Positions 1 to 11,179 of a stretch of DNA of 64,000 nucleotides are shown piece after piece. Within the stretch, counting starts at the first letter, position 1, and the number at the start of each line of letters is the position of its first letter. The notes beneath the pieces were generated by a model that saw only the letters and a program-made list of their open reading frames with translations, was not told where the DNA came from and did not search any database. Where the stretch lies: positions 744,001 through 808,000 of the forward strand of contig JANEZZ010001470.1 of assembly GCA_026122225.1 (NCBI GenBank), given 5' to 3'. This DNA is from Heloderma charlesbogerti. Taxonomy: Eukaryota; Chordata; Lepidosauria; Squamata; Helodermatidae. The translations under genes were made by a program, and so were the position numbers.

Positions 1-420
1 AAGATGACCATTGGACTTCAACAGTCAGTATTTTCAGACAGAGTACTTTAAGAATGTCTTATTTATTCTAAAATCTGTAGCACACCTTTCTAGAATGGTG
101 GCAAAAGTGGTGGTGTACAGTCCAAATCAAATTCTTATAGAAAAGCCACCAACACATTTATTACAAAACTGCCAGATGCATACAGATCAGGATAATTAAT
201 CTCCAAATTTAAAATATGGGGTTCATCCAGGCAGCAGAAGATTAGCATCAGGGTTGTGATTCAAATAGAGGTCAATGCAGGAATCCTTGTGCAACTTATT
301 TTTGAGTTAGAGGGCTTTACCGAAAGAACTCAAGGCTCCTTGGAGGGAGAGGTATGACCTTAGATATTAATAGTGATTGTAGATATTAAAAGGTGACTGT
401 AAAGGATTTTATTTCATTCT
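1..420 (+). repeat. Diverged direct repeat, copy A
   Basis: This segment, possibly running off the left edge, resembles 1765-2180 along its whole length. Shared stretches include gtattttcagacas, tccaaatcaaattctta, caatgcargaatccttg, ttagatattaatagtgatt and ggtgactgtaaaggattt. Both copies hold an open frame of about 62 codons with a shared YFQT.YF.N.LF.LKSV.HLS pattern, probably because the copies are related rather than coding. I do not recognise the family. Confidence 0.7.
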
Positions 421-428
421 TTTATTTT

Positions 429-510
429 TACAATGGCCATGCTGGCTGGGAATTATGGTAATTGCAGTCCAAACCTTCTGGAGGGCACCAGGTTAGAGAA
501 GGCTGTTGTA
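429..510. mobile_element. Half of a palindromic MITE (CATCTGGAGGG family)
   Basis: It begins ggccatgctggctggga and ends tctggagggcaccaggtt, the right half of the hairpin elements at 34352-34487, 47826-47972 and 49893-50028. Only one arm survives here. Confidence 0.6.
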
Positions 511-727
511 GGCCATTTAGGTCAATGCCCTGCTCGATGCAGGAAACCCAAAGCTAGAGCATCCTCAACAAATGACTGTCCAGCCTCTGCTTAAAGACCT
601 CCAGCAAGAGAGAGCCTATCTCTCCACCCCCATTACCCCAGGCCCCAGTAATAGGTTCCATTGTTGAACCATTCTTATGCTGTCCTACTGGTAGAGAGTG
701 CACAAGGTGACAATTATAATAATTCAG

Positions 728-838
728 GGCACAATCCTATGCATGTTTAGACAGAAACAAACCCTACATGCTGGCTGGGGAATGCTGGGAATTGTAAGAT
801 TTTTTCTCTGTCTAAACATGCATGAGATTGCACCCTGA
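728..838. mobile_element. Palindromic MITE (CAATCCTATGCATG family)
   Basis: Inverted ends gcacaatcctatgcatgtt and aacatgcatgagattgc enclose a hairpin whose arms carry tttagacagaaa and tttctctgtctaaa, with gctggctggggaatgctggg at the centre. The same layout recurs at 55147-55283. Confidence 0.7.
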
Positions 839-1104
839 ATTATAATGTCAGGTTTTGCTTGTTGTGTTTTTATTTATATTTTTTATTGTGATTGATGACT
901 TATTTATATTTAACTTTAGCAATTCAGCTGAAAATGCTTTAGACACCCCTCTCTCCTGATTTGGACATCTTTCTAAATTTTATACTGCTTTACTTGTGAG
1001 CAAACGTGCTTAGAATTACTCTGTTAAGCTCTCTGTTTCATAACACTATATTGTGTTTTCTAAACGTAAAACTAATATTCATAATAAAGGTGCAGTTTAA
1101 ACAA

Positions 1105-1165
1105 TTATTTCTTCATTCATTACATTTCTATACCGCACCTTAGCCAAAGCTCTCTGGGTGGTTCA
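1105..1165 (-). mobile_element. LINE 3'-tail fragment
   Basis: The run ttcattacatttctatacc followed by gctctctgggtggttca resembles, in reverse, the 3' ends of sauropsid L2/CR1-like LINEs. Very short remnant. Confidence 0.4.
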
Positions 1166-1232
1166 TATACAGATTTACTTTTCCTCAGCAACCCTCAGTA
1201 TTCAGGATTTTTTAAAAAAAAATACACATAGT

Positions 1233-1460
1233 GTTGGATTCAAACTAAGTTTAGGTGACCTGTTGTTTCACTGAAATCAATGGGACGTGAGTCATAACTA
1301 ACTTGTCCCATTAATTTCAATGTGATATAAGTTCAACTAGCTTACCGCGCAAACCAATACATGATTCTATACTCAATCCTGTACTCAGTCCAATTGAGTT
1401 CAATGGGGCTTAGTCTGAAGGTAAAGGGGTATAGGATTGTAGTCTTAGTCTGGATCCAAC
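1233..1460. mobile_element. Foldback element
   Basis: The ends gttggattcaaactaag and cttagtctggatccaac are inverted repeats (15 of 17 bases). Inside are several copies of a tcaatggg-type motif (caatgggacg, cccattaatttcaa, caatggggc), giving nested hairpins. Non-coding DNA-transposon derivative of unknown superfamily. Confidence 0.55.
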
Positions 1461-1764
1461 CCATAACTCTGATAAGGAATGGAACTGGAGAAGAAAAATT
1501 ATTGGAGGAAATTTAATCTTTAATTCATAGTAGTTTCCTCTGCTTTATACTAGTTTCTCAAAAAAAGTTTGAATGTTTGTATTCCCTTAGACCTGGAAAT
1601 TTGACTCAAAAGAGTGTCTCCCACATATTTTGTCTTTCAAATTGGAATGGTATTATTAAAAGCTGAGGACATCCAATAACCCACAGGCACAAGACTTAGA
1701 TTGTATGTTATTATAACAAATGTATATTTATGTTTTTAAAAGCTAGCTAGACAAAAGTGATACT

Positions 1765-2180
1765 ACAGAAATAAATGCCCATTGGATTTCAGCCCAGTCG
1801 GTATTTTCAGACAAGGTACTTTGAGAATGCATTATTTGCTCTAAAATCTGTAATCCACCTTTCAAAAGTGGAAGTGTACACTCCAAATCAAATTCTTATC
1901 ACAATGAAGCACCAAAGCAATAAACCATTTATTACAAAACCATCAGATATATACAAATCAGCTTAATTAATCTTCATATTTAAAAAACAGTTTAGCCAAA
2001 CAGTAGAAGATTAGTGTCACAGTTGCAATTCAAATAGAGACCAATGCAAGAATCCTTGTCCACCTTAATTTTGAGTTAGAGTGCTTTTTATAAAGAACCC
2101 AAGTCTCCATATGGGAAGATCTATGACATTAGATATTAATAGTGATTCAATAGAAAAGGTGACTGTAAAGGATTTTTAAA
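1765..2180 (+). repeat. Diverged direct repeat, copy B
   Basis: Second copy of the 1-420 sequence, same orientation, about 1.76 kb away. Similarity runs from the catt-gga-ttyca block at about 1778 to ggtgactgtaaaggattt at about 2175, with small indels. Either a local duplication or two insertions of one unrecognised interspersed repeat. Confidence 0.7.
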
Positions 2181-2296
2181 ATAATTATTTAACTGCTAAG
2201 GTATCTGTAAAATGAATTTTTGCCACAACATCTAAGAATTTGTATGTCATAGGCTATGTTCTGAAAGTTACATTTTGATAAGACATTTGCATTTCC

Positions 2297-2341
2297 AGAG
2301 AGAGAGAAAGAGAGAGAGAGAGAGAGCGCGCGAGAGAGAGC
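2297..2341. repeat. (AG)n microsatellite
   Basis: About 45 bp of near-perfect AG dinucleotides interrupted by aaag and cgcgcg. Confidence 0.9.
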
Positions 2342-2416
2342 GCAAGCACAAAACAAGGGCAAATTTAGCATTAGGCCAGTAACAGAAGATTTAGCAATGG
2401 CTTCAGAATCGATTCT

Positions 2417-2738
2417 TGTTCAGAGAACTCACCCTCCCCAGCGTCGGTCCCACTTGAAGCTATCAGCAGAGAAGCTACCAGAAGGGCAGAGAAAGGCAGT
2501 TTGCAAGATGCCATCAAAACTGGAGTTCTCTCAAAGAGCACCAGCCCGGAAACGTCCCTTGGACTGAGACCTCCAGCCCTTTCAACCTGATGCCTTGGCT
2601 GGGGGTTTGAGATCAGTGTGTGGTGTAAAGGGTGCTTCCCAGCTTTTACCCTGTGGGTTTAATAAATAATAATTCTGAACTTGTTCACGGCAATGAATGC
2701 CTCCTGTCTGAAGACACAAGGGTGTCCTGGGTCCAACA
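2417..2738 (+). mobile_element. Possible solo LTR or LTR fragment
   Basis: Starts TGTTCAGAG and ends GGTCCAACA, with an AATAAA cluster near 2,661 that would be the R-region poly(A) signal. The TG...CA ends and internal poly(A) site fit an LTR of about 320 bp. I cannot find a matching target-site duplication, so the borders are uncertain. Confidence 0.4.
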
Positions 2739-4536
2739 ATAAGATTCCACAGAGATAGCCAGTGGAGACCATGATTACTCATGCCAGACTCACTACCTAT
2801 TTTAGAGCTAAATTCCCCCCAAGAAGAAAACCCTTTCCCCCCCCCCTCCCACATTTTTGTCTTTTACTATAGCAGCAGCTTAGCATGTCTTTTATCAGGG
2901 GGAATGAGCACCTCCATCCCTCACTCCACCCCTTTGGATTCTCCCCCTTGGTGTTTTATGTCCTTCCATTTGGCTCTCTGCAGAGGGCAGGAATTGATTT
3001 TCAGCGCCTTTCTTTTTGACCCTGGGAATGAAGACCGAAGGAACAAAAAATTTTTTGAAGTGTCACTGACATTATCCCTACAGAAGACATCATATGAATG
3101 GCAAAAATGGCATAACTTGTTTAAATAGGCAAATATATGGTACCTTTAAAAAAGAGGCAAGAATTTTCTGAAAGGAAAAAGTACCGTTTTCAAAATCACA
3201 CTATTAACATGAAACAATATGCACTCTCAAGTTGGTATCTTCCATTCTTTTCAGGCAATGATCCCACCTATTTATATGGAAAGAATTTCATTGAGAAACA
3301 CAATAGCTAGTGCTGTACATAGAGCATGGGGGGGGGGACCCTTAAAGATTTAATGGGTCCAATATAATACAGGATTGTTTGTCTCGAGATGCTAAGCTGC
3401 TTTTTTAATTGTCTGTTGCCAACAGTGGAATTGTACTGACTCTTAACAACTTTTGGGGTCTTGTGGTAATGAGCGTTAGTGGGCAAGCTTTCACCCAGAG
3501 ATTTGGGAATTTAGGAAGTGTAATCAATAGAGAATGATGGTCAAAGTATTGGATCCACCAGAGTCAAAAGAACAGTGAAATTAGTTCTGTGAGCCCAGCA
3601 CTGGAAGACAAACAGCTTTGAATCTGAGATTTCAGAAGGACTTGGCAATCTGGCACTTGGAACAGGATGATGGTGGAGGCCAGCCAACAATTCTGCTGGG
3701 CTAGTGCAAGCCAGGTAGATAGATAGATGGAAAATTTGATTTCAGTTGGACTATTCAAGGGCAAGCTGTCCAATAATAATTTCCTTTAGTATACAAGTTA
3801 TGCAGGCTAATGGTGAAGTTCAAAATGTGTGTCAAAAGCATTACATGACAGCCACACATGAACTTATCTGTCTGGGGTTTCCAACACTGTGCCCATGGGT
3901 GCCAATATGCCCATGGACACCTTTTTTGGTGCCTGCCAGACTCCCTGCCCTTTCTGATTTTTATTATAATAGGATTATTTTAATTAAACAAAATAAACGT
4001 GGGGCTGCAAAGCAAAGTGCTGCCCTCCAGTGTCATCTTTATATGGGTTCTAAAGAGTGGTTTTCTGTTTTGGAGCTCAAATCCCACCTCTACCTTGTAC
4101 TTCGGTTCTTGGGCGGGTGACTTTTCCTTTCGTCTCACCAGTTTGACTTCTGCAAATTGCGTGTTCTGTGACTGGCCATGCCCATGATGGCAGCCATTTT
4201 ATGAATGGACAAGGTGCCTCCATTTTGTGAGAGCATCCATGACACTCTCCCCAAATTGTGAATGTGCCCACCAGCCCAAAAATGTTGCTCGGGGGTGGGG
4301 GGAGCCCTATCTCATTCTTAAACGTAGTGAAGTAATAGCAGCCACTGCCAAAATCATATTTATTATTCAGGTCATTCTTAAGGCTTCAAAGCAGGCTTGG
4401 AAAAGGCAGCCCTGAAGTCCAAGAGCCACATTGCACATTATCATCACCATAGGGATGACATTCAAAACACCCTTCCTGGGAGTGAGTAATCTGCAATACA
4501 GCCTAAATGTCTGCAATTACACACTATGTGAATTTG
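2739..4536. other. Intergenic, nothing recognised
   Basis: Unique-looking AT-rich sequence. Frames of up to 124 codons (for example 3746-4120) show no domain, splice context or codon bias. Confidence 0.6.
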
Positions 4537-4836
4537 GGAAGGGCCATAGCTCAGCAGTATAGTACGTGTTTGGCATGTAGAAGGTCCCAGTTCCAATCCC
4601 CAGCATCTCCAATTAAAAGAATTGGGGAGCAGCAGGAGATGTGGTAGTCCTCTGCCAGAGACTCTGGAGAGCCACAGTGAGAGTAGAGAATACTGGGCTA
4701 GATGGACAAAGAGCCTGACCTGGTATTTATTTACAATATTTGTATACCGCTCGATATCTAAGACAGATTTCAGAGCAGTGAACACAAAAGATAAAACAGT
4801 ATAAGTTTACTGGTATAAGGCAGCTTCCTATATTCC
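4537..4836 (+). mobile_element. tRNA-derived SINE with nested insertion
   Basis: The head carries pol III A-box-like tagctcagcagtatagta and B-box-like ggtcccagttccaatcc. The body includes ctgggctagatggacaaaga, and the 3' end is ggtataaggcagcttccta. This layout is common in squamate genomes. The SINE is interrupted at about 4725-4814. Confidence 0.75.
4725..4814 (-). mobile_element. LINE-tail fragment nested in the SINE
   Basis: A 90-bp insert splits the SINE tail. It reads tatttatttacaatatttg, then gtataccgctcgatatc, resembling an L2/CR1-like LINE 3' end in reverse. The bases ctggtat occur at both junctions (4720-4726 and 4810-4816), as a target-site duplication would give. Confidence 0.55.
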
Positions 4837-5406
4837 TGTTGGTGCCATTATGTTGTGAGTCTCTACACCAGGGAGCCGCATTCCACTGGTGGCTGGGGCC
4901 AAAGTCAAAGGTACAGGGCCCAAAATACCAGCATATTTTGGCTTAAAGCTCTTACTGCCAGTAAGTGTACCTTAGGAGAGGCATTTCAACCTTTTGGAAT
5001 ATGGGAAAGCTGCACAAAAGCTGGGAAACCACCAAATGATCAGTGGCTGGGAGAAATGGGAGGGGGCGTGGCCATCTGGGGAAATCTGATAGACAGATTT
5101 GGCCCACGGGCTTGAGGTTCTTCACCCCCGCTCTACACACTTCCAAGGCTACTGATAACGGTGGTATGGCACCCCAACATGGGATTGTGCCAGTCCACAT
5201 GATGAGAACTTGTGGCCATTCCAGCCAGGAAGCAGATATTCGTATGACAATGACAGGGAAGCTTTTTCATAGACATCCACATGGCAACGCTAACACTTTA
5301 TTGAAAACAGATCACCCTTTCTACTTGAAACAGGTCTTGGCTAACATGATTGAAAACAATTCATTTAAACACTTATCCAAATAAAACAATTACGCATATA
5401 AAATAA

Positions 5407-5693
5407 GGGCAGTATGCAATGCTGCTGCACCTCCATGCCAGTGGGATTCTCCCCCCTCCCCCCAGAGGCACAACAGGAAGCCAGCACTTCCTAGATCAAC
5501 CCTGGAAATGAGCCGATATGCTTGTTTCTGGATTGGGACAGGTCAGCAGAGCTTGTAGAAGGATATCCATTGATTTGTCCCATTCCAGAAATGAGCATTT
5601 CAGCTTATTTCTGATTGCTTTTGGAAGTGCTAGCTTCTCGTTGCACTGGCAGCGGGTCCTGCTGATGCACAGGCAGCACTGGATACTGCCCTA
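5407..5693. mobile_element. Harbinger-like foldback element, copy 1
   Basis: Ends gggcagtatgcaatgctg and cagcactggatactgccc are inverted repeats flanked by TAA on both sides (3-bp duplication, as in PIF/Harbinger). Inner arms carry acaggaagccagcacttcc and ggaagtgctagcttctc. Related copies lie at 11233-11495, 17557-17761 and about 43963-44245. Confidence 0.65.
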
Positions 5694-8600
5694 AGAACCA
5701 ACAGCCAATGCACAAAGCAGACAAACAGAGCAGGGAGCCAATCAAGTCACAGTGAGCCCTAATGCTTTGGCATCTGCTCAATATTTCCTTTCCCCCCTTC
5801 TTGTTTATGTTAATGGCACAGCACTATACTACCCCTAGTAAATCATCCATTAAGCCTGCTTTTGGATTCTTCTGAGTCAACATGTACAAGATCAGGCTGT
5901 AAAGCTTGCTGCCTTGGGGAGCTGGGAGACTGCAGAAATTGGGACTAGCTGAACAATTTAAGAAACAGTGTACTATATAGGAGGGGGGGGTACATGTTAA
6001 TACAGAAGATTCTGGAAGAAAATCCCCTACAACTAGCTCATCAAATTTTGGCAGAAGCATTATGCAGAGTGCAGCACCCCAAGGGCGGAGAAGGTATTTT
6101 GCTGGGAACAGGGAAAGTGCTTGAAGCATTAACTCCTCCCCTCCCTGTCTGCTATGATCGCAATTCTGCTTTGGCTCCACCAGTACAGCTATTTGCATTT
6201 TTAAAAATGTGCATCTGAAAATGCAGAGGCACATTTAATGTCATGTTTAGTTTGGCTCATGATCCTGGGCCAAACTAAATGGCCTGGACCAAACACAGAC
6301 TCTTGGCCCAAGAGTCAACAAATGTTTGTAAGAATTGCTTGCACAGCTCACATGTCATGGTACTCAACGAAACAGTGGAAGAGAAATGGTCAAATTTCTC
6401 TGGCTCCAGTCTTCACTTGCAGGAGTAGCAACATGCTACTAATTCAATGGGGAAATGAAGAATTTAACGCTTTGTTTGTGTTTTAATCTAGGCAAACTTC
6501 CTCCTTTTGTCAGCAGACGCAATCCCTCAGTTAACTTAGCAAAGAATGGTGACTCCAGACATTACATTCATAGTAACTAGGTTACAAAGTTGATAACAGA
6601 AGAGCTATTCCCAGGAACCATGGCTCCAAGCTGAACTCTGGAGCCAAAGTATACCTTCATTATAGAGTTGTAAAAACAATAAAAATTAAATATTTCATAA
6701 CTTCTACATTTTTCAGGGTCCTAAACTCACTCAGTAAATGGAACAAATTAAATATAATGGCTTGGACCACACATGCCCAAGAGTTAGCCTCCTCTGTGTC
6801 CTGTTGTGATCTGTAAGATAAACCATCACCAACCCCTCCTGATAATACCACCTGCTGGAAAAGATGATGCATTCTCAGACTCAAGGGTCTTCAGGCTGCT
6901 TGACTCCCCTATCCCCCAACCACTAGTTTCTCTCCCAATGGGAAGAGACACACAGAGCAAAATATACAGACACACAGACTTGTAGTCATTCAGATAAAGC
7001 TGAGACCAACAATTCTTGATTGGTACACTGTTGAGAGCAAGAAACCTACATATCCAGTGTTGGTCAAATTCCACCAGGGAAACAGCATGGTTCTTCATCC
7101 AGGACTATGACTAGACCCAAAAGTGGTGACGTGTGGAACAGTTGCTTTAAAGCCTTGAAAAAGGTGTCAGGAGATCCACTCATAGATCCCTGTGCCTTGT
7201 CTCATTTGGCCATCATTCCCACGGTAGACTTCAACGTTTGAGCCCAAGCACCTTCCAAGAAACACTGTAAATCTCCCATTCATGCAAACTGCCTCCTGCT
7301 GCTTTCCTTTGATTCCCTTCCTCTGCACCCCAGGACTTTGCTGAGGGCCTGCCCACCCCCTGGAGAGGCTTTTCAGGGGGTGCAGTGGGGAGGGCAAAGA
7401 GTCCCCTTGAACAAGCATCCCTGTGCTCAGGCTGCATTAGATACAAGCCGGGGTGTTTTAAGACGTTTTATCCAGGCTCACATTATGGTTATGGTAGGGT
7501 ATCTATTGCTTAGATTGTAACTTGTCTGAATTGTGAACATGCCTGCAAATATGGATGGTTTCCAAGGAAAGACTGAACCTGCATCAGCAATGTTTTCATC
7601 TTATAGCAGCGGACAAGACTGCAAACCTAAAGATTTCCCTCAGTTCTATGAGAAATCATGTATGAAGGAGGCAGGAGCTACACAGGGCTTGGGAAACTTG
7701 TCCTGGCTTCTTTAAACCACAAGGTTCTTTGTGCTGTAATGTCATCTGCAGTACATACTCAAATTCTGAACTTGCAGATTTATTTATTTTTGCACAGACA
7801 TTAGCAATTGTGTTCAGTCTTCCTCTTTGGTAGGCCATAATGTTATTTTGTAAAGAGTACTTTCTCTAATCTGAAAGGCGGTATTAAATTATATTGTGCA
7901 ATGGTTGTGTTCATTCCCCAGTTCACTGCGGGTGTCACTTGTTGTACCTTGTCTGCATACTTTTGTTTTTAAAGACACATCCTTTCTCCTGTAAACATGT
8001 TTTGTGCTTACAATGCAAGTAAAGTAATCCCAGTTGTGAAGCTGTCAGCCAACATGTTATCTTCATTGCAAGGTGTGAATTTCATTGAGGTTCCCACTTT
8101 GACAGTGGGACTTCCTGTTTAAATGAGTTACTGCAAATACAGTTAGTATGGTTAATTAGCTATGGTTTAATTTGGATGGCCATGGGCAAGTAATTATCAT
8201 CCCCAACTTTAGTTCTCATTAGAGTTATCTGCTTCACAGGGGCTGTGGAACTTACATAGCACTTTGTATAGACATTGTAGGTATGATAAGCAGCAAAATT
8301 TTCCATTCAACTAGAGCGAGCAGCCGGCTGGCATTGTTCACTATACTGAAGCTCAGTTGGCTTTTAAAAGCAGGACAGAAATTCCCAGAATAGTGTTGTT
8401 TTGCTAAAAACTTTTCTCAAAAGTGCTTTGGCTATTCTACAATGTTAGTTCTAAAATGCACTTTTCATTGCAGCCAATTTATAGATTGTGACTCATCTGC
8501 CCTAATGTCATTGACCAGACACACTCTTTTTGTCAGACTGAGCAAACGAGAAAAAAAAAGCAAGCAATTTCCTTGGCTTCCTTTTTCCCGCAGCGTGGGA

Positions 8601-10840
8601 TTTCTTTAGCCTCCGTTTATAGTACATAACCGTTCTCGTAAACAACTTTTATGTTCCAGGCAACCAAAAAAGGAAGAAAAAAGCTGGGTGTACTGACAGA
8701 GATGCTTTGCTGGCCAAGTCTTCAGACTGCCTGAAACGGTAGCAACACCCAGCAGCCTGGAGTTTAGACAGTTCAGAAACAAACATATATTCTGCTTGGA
8801 GAAAGACCCCCCTCGCCACACACACACTCAACCTTTTGGCGTAGATATTATTTGCCTTATCTGTAACCATTTTAGAAAGAACACTTAAAAACAAACACAC
8901 ACAAATCAAACTGGATACTTAATATCCGTAAAGACATGTAAGGAATTTAAGGGCAGTTAAACCCTTCAACCCAATAAAATGAGGTATCCTTGTTTACATG
9001 CCATCCAAACACAAGCTCTAGCTTTAGCAACCAGGGACAAACTACCAAACTGCTGAGCCTCGGGGAACTTCTAATCTAGTACTAAACAAAGGGCAGTGAT
9101 TATCAAGTCTCAATAAATCCCAAACATTCTTCTTTGGAAAGATTAAATTATATAGGAGTGGAGCAAGACATGACAAACTGACTTACAATCTAATTTTTGT
9201 CTTCTCAGCAATCCCGTGAGTTAGTCACGTATTCCCATATTGCAGGGATCACTATATGTGTGTGTTTTAAAGTGCAGAAAATTCAGTCACAATGTATCTT
9301 ACAGGGCTGGCTGAGATACAAGGATGATCAACATTCCAAAGCCTAAGAGCATGCACCTCAGTTATGTCAGCTCTGTGACTTCTTCTCCATCTTTGGGCAT
9401 TCCCAATATTCTCTTGCTAACTCACTCCCTTTCTGCAGAAAGGAAAAACATAGCCAAATGGCGATCCATACCCGCCACTTCCCTCATACTCCCCAACTTC
9501 ATGGAACCAAATTAAGAGCGTTAAGGGTATACGTTCATGCTATGCTGCAAATGTATTTCGCTATGATATCTGGGTCTCTACCCCTGAATATGTCAGGCTT
9601 AGATAGGTGCGACTTGCAAGAAAATGAAGTTGGGTCTAACCTATGCAAAAATATTCCACTGTGGTGGTGGGTTGTGATTCCATTTACTTTATTTAAAATA
9701 CTGATATCCTGCTTTTTTGCCTAGTAACAGGCCTCCAATGTATCTGATAGTAAGTGAAAATTAATAAAAATAAATGAATAACACACGGATACATTTTTTT
9801 AAAAGTAGTGATTAATGACATCTCTGGGGGAACTGAGGGATGATGATGTAAAATGTCCATTTTCCAGATCTTAGATGATATTTCAAATATGCATCCCACC
9901 TCCTATCAAAAGGTTTATCTCAAGATTATTCTATCCAGACATTTGTCTTCTCTAAGAAGTTCATATTGAATCTCAGTGAATTTAATTTAATGACTAGTGT
10001 TTGGGCATTTTTTTAAAAATCAGTTTTTAATACTAACAATTAGTATTTTGGCATTAAAATTTAATATAGTGGATGATAATTCTGTTAATAAGCAAAATGT
10101 GTCATAGTTAGACCAAAGAAGAATCAAATGAGCACAAACAAGAGGAAGGTTTGCCAGTTTAATAGGATACAAGAATCCAAATTTTAAACAATGCAGTTTT
10201 AAGAATCTTTAAAAATCTGTCTAACAGATGTTTTCAGCTATAATTTCAAGACAAAAGGTCGTACAAAAGACATAATTTATCAAGAGAACATAAGACATTA
10301 ACAGCAAACATTTAAATATAAACAAGCAAAAATCCAATTTCTACAATGTAATATCACAGCATAAATACCTAGAAAATGATTACAAATGCCAAAGTGGTTT
10401 CTAAAAATTAGTACGTAAGTGTCAACTGATAAAACATTACTTGGATGATAACCTGGTGGCACCACTAAAAGCCCTTTCTGAAAAAGTTTTGCTTATTCAG
10501 GAACCTTTTAAATAATTCTAGGAATAAAATGGAGGCAAAATAGTTGGTTCATGATTTTCATACCCTTCTCTGCCATGCAAAACTTCTTTCCTCAGAGTCT
10601 AGTTGAACACCTTGATTCAGCAAAGGAGATCCACGCACGTCTCTTGTTGGATTCAGAACTTTAGGCATAAATCAGATGTGTGACTAATTATGAATGCTGT
10701 CTACCCATGATCCATTGCTTTACATGGGATGCACATCCACATTCTGGTGCAACTAGTCATACACATATTTTTATGCACAATTAAAGCTGGATTAGGATGC
10801 TCATGTTCTTTGGAAGTAAAAAGCTAGAGTTTATGTAATG
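5694..10840. other. Intergenic / distal 3' flank of SHPRH
   Basis: About 5 kb of AT-rich DNA without a supportable gene. A LINE-tail-like scrap lies near 9,675-9,775. In human the neighbour on this side is FBXO30, but I see none of its sequence here. Confidence 0.55.
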
Positions 10841-10844
10841 TTTG

Positions 10845-11082
10845 TGTAAAGTGCAATTGCTCTTCTTTATTAACAGAAATAATGTGCTGAACTAATCCAC
10901 AGCCACAGAATCTAGTGGAAGCTGTTTAAAATACTTACCAGTTCAGACAGCACTAAATAAGGGTGGGTGTTTGGTGACATCTACAGGAATTTCAAAATAG
11001 TTACCTCATTTTGTTTTGTGGCTTAGAAAAAAGAGTAGGTTATGGCCCCCTTCTGACCTCAGTGAGTCCAAAATGCACTGCT
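10845..11082 (-). other. SHPRH: SHPRH proximal 3' UTR (predicted)
   Basis: AT-rich sequence after the TAA stop. The first AATAAA on the minus strand is at 10866-10871, 212-217 nt after the stop, so a short 3' UTR ending near 10,845 is possible. The AT-rich sequence continues to about 9,900, and a longer UTR using a more distal signal is equally possible. Confidence 0.4.
10866..10871 (-). terminator. Candidate SHPRH polyadenylation signal
   Basis: Minus-strand AATAAA just over 200 nt past the SHPRH stop codon. Position and strand fit a poly(A) signal; the motif also occurs by chance in AT-rich DNA. Confidence 0.4.
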
Positions 11083-11179
11083 TTATTCCAATTCTTCAGT
11101 TTCCTCTGAGAAAAGGTCTGCCAAATCTGCTACTGTTAACACAGAAGCTTCTGAATGCTTCATGGAAGAACTAGAGTGG
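11083..11179 (-). CDS. SHPRH: SHPRH terminal coding exon w24
   Basis: Encodes the last 31 residues ([20 protein letters not shown], then [11 protein letters not shown]) and a TAA stop at 11083-11085. The acceptor ccaaag was preferred to the nearer ctctag because it retains the longer serine-rich N-part found in other SHPRH proteins and has the better pyrimidine tract. The acidic LADLF..ETEELE tail is a conserved SHPRH C-terminus. Confidence 0.93.
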
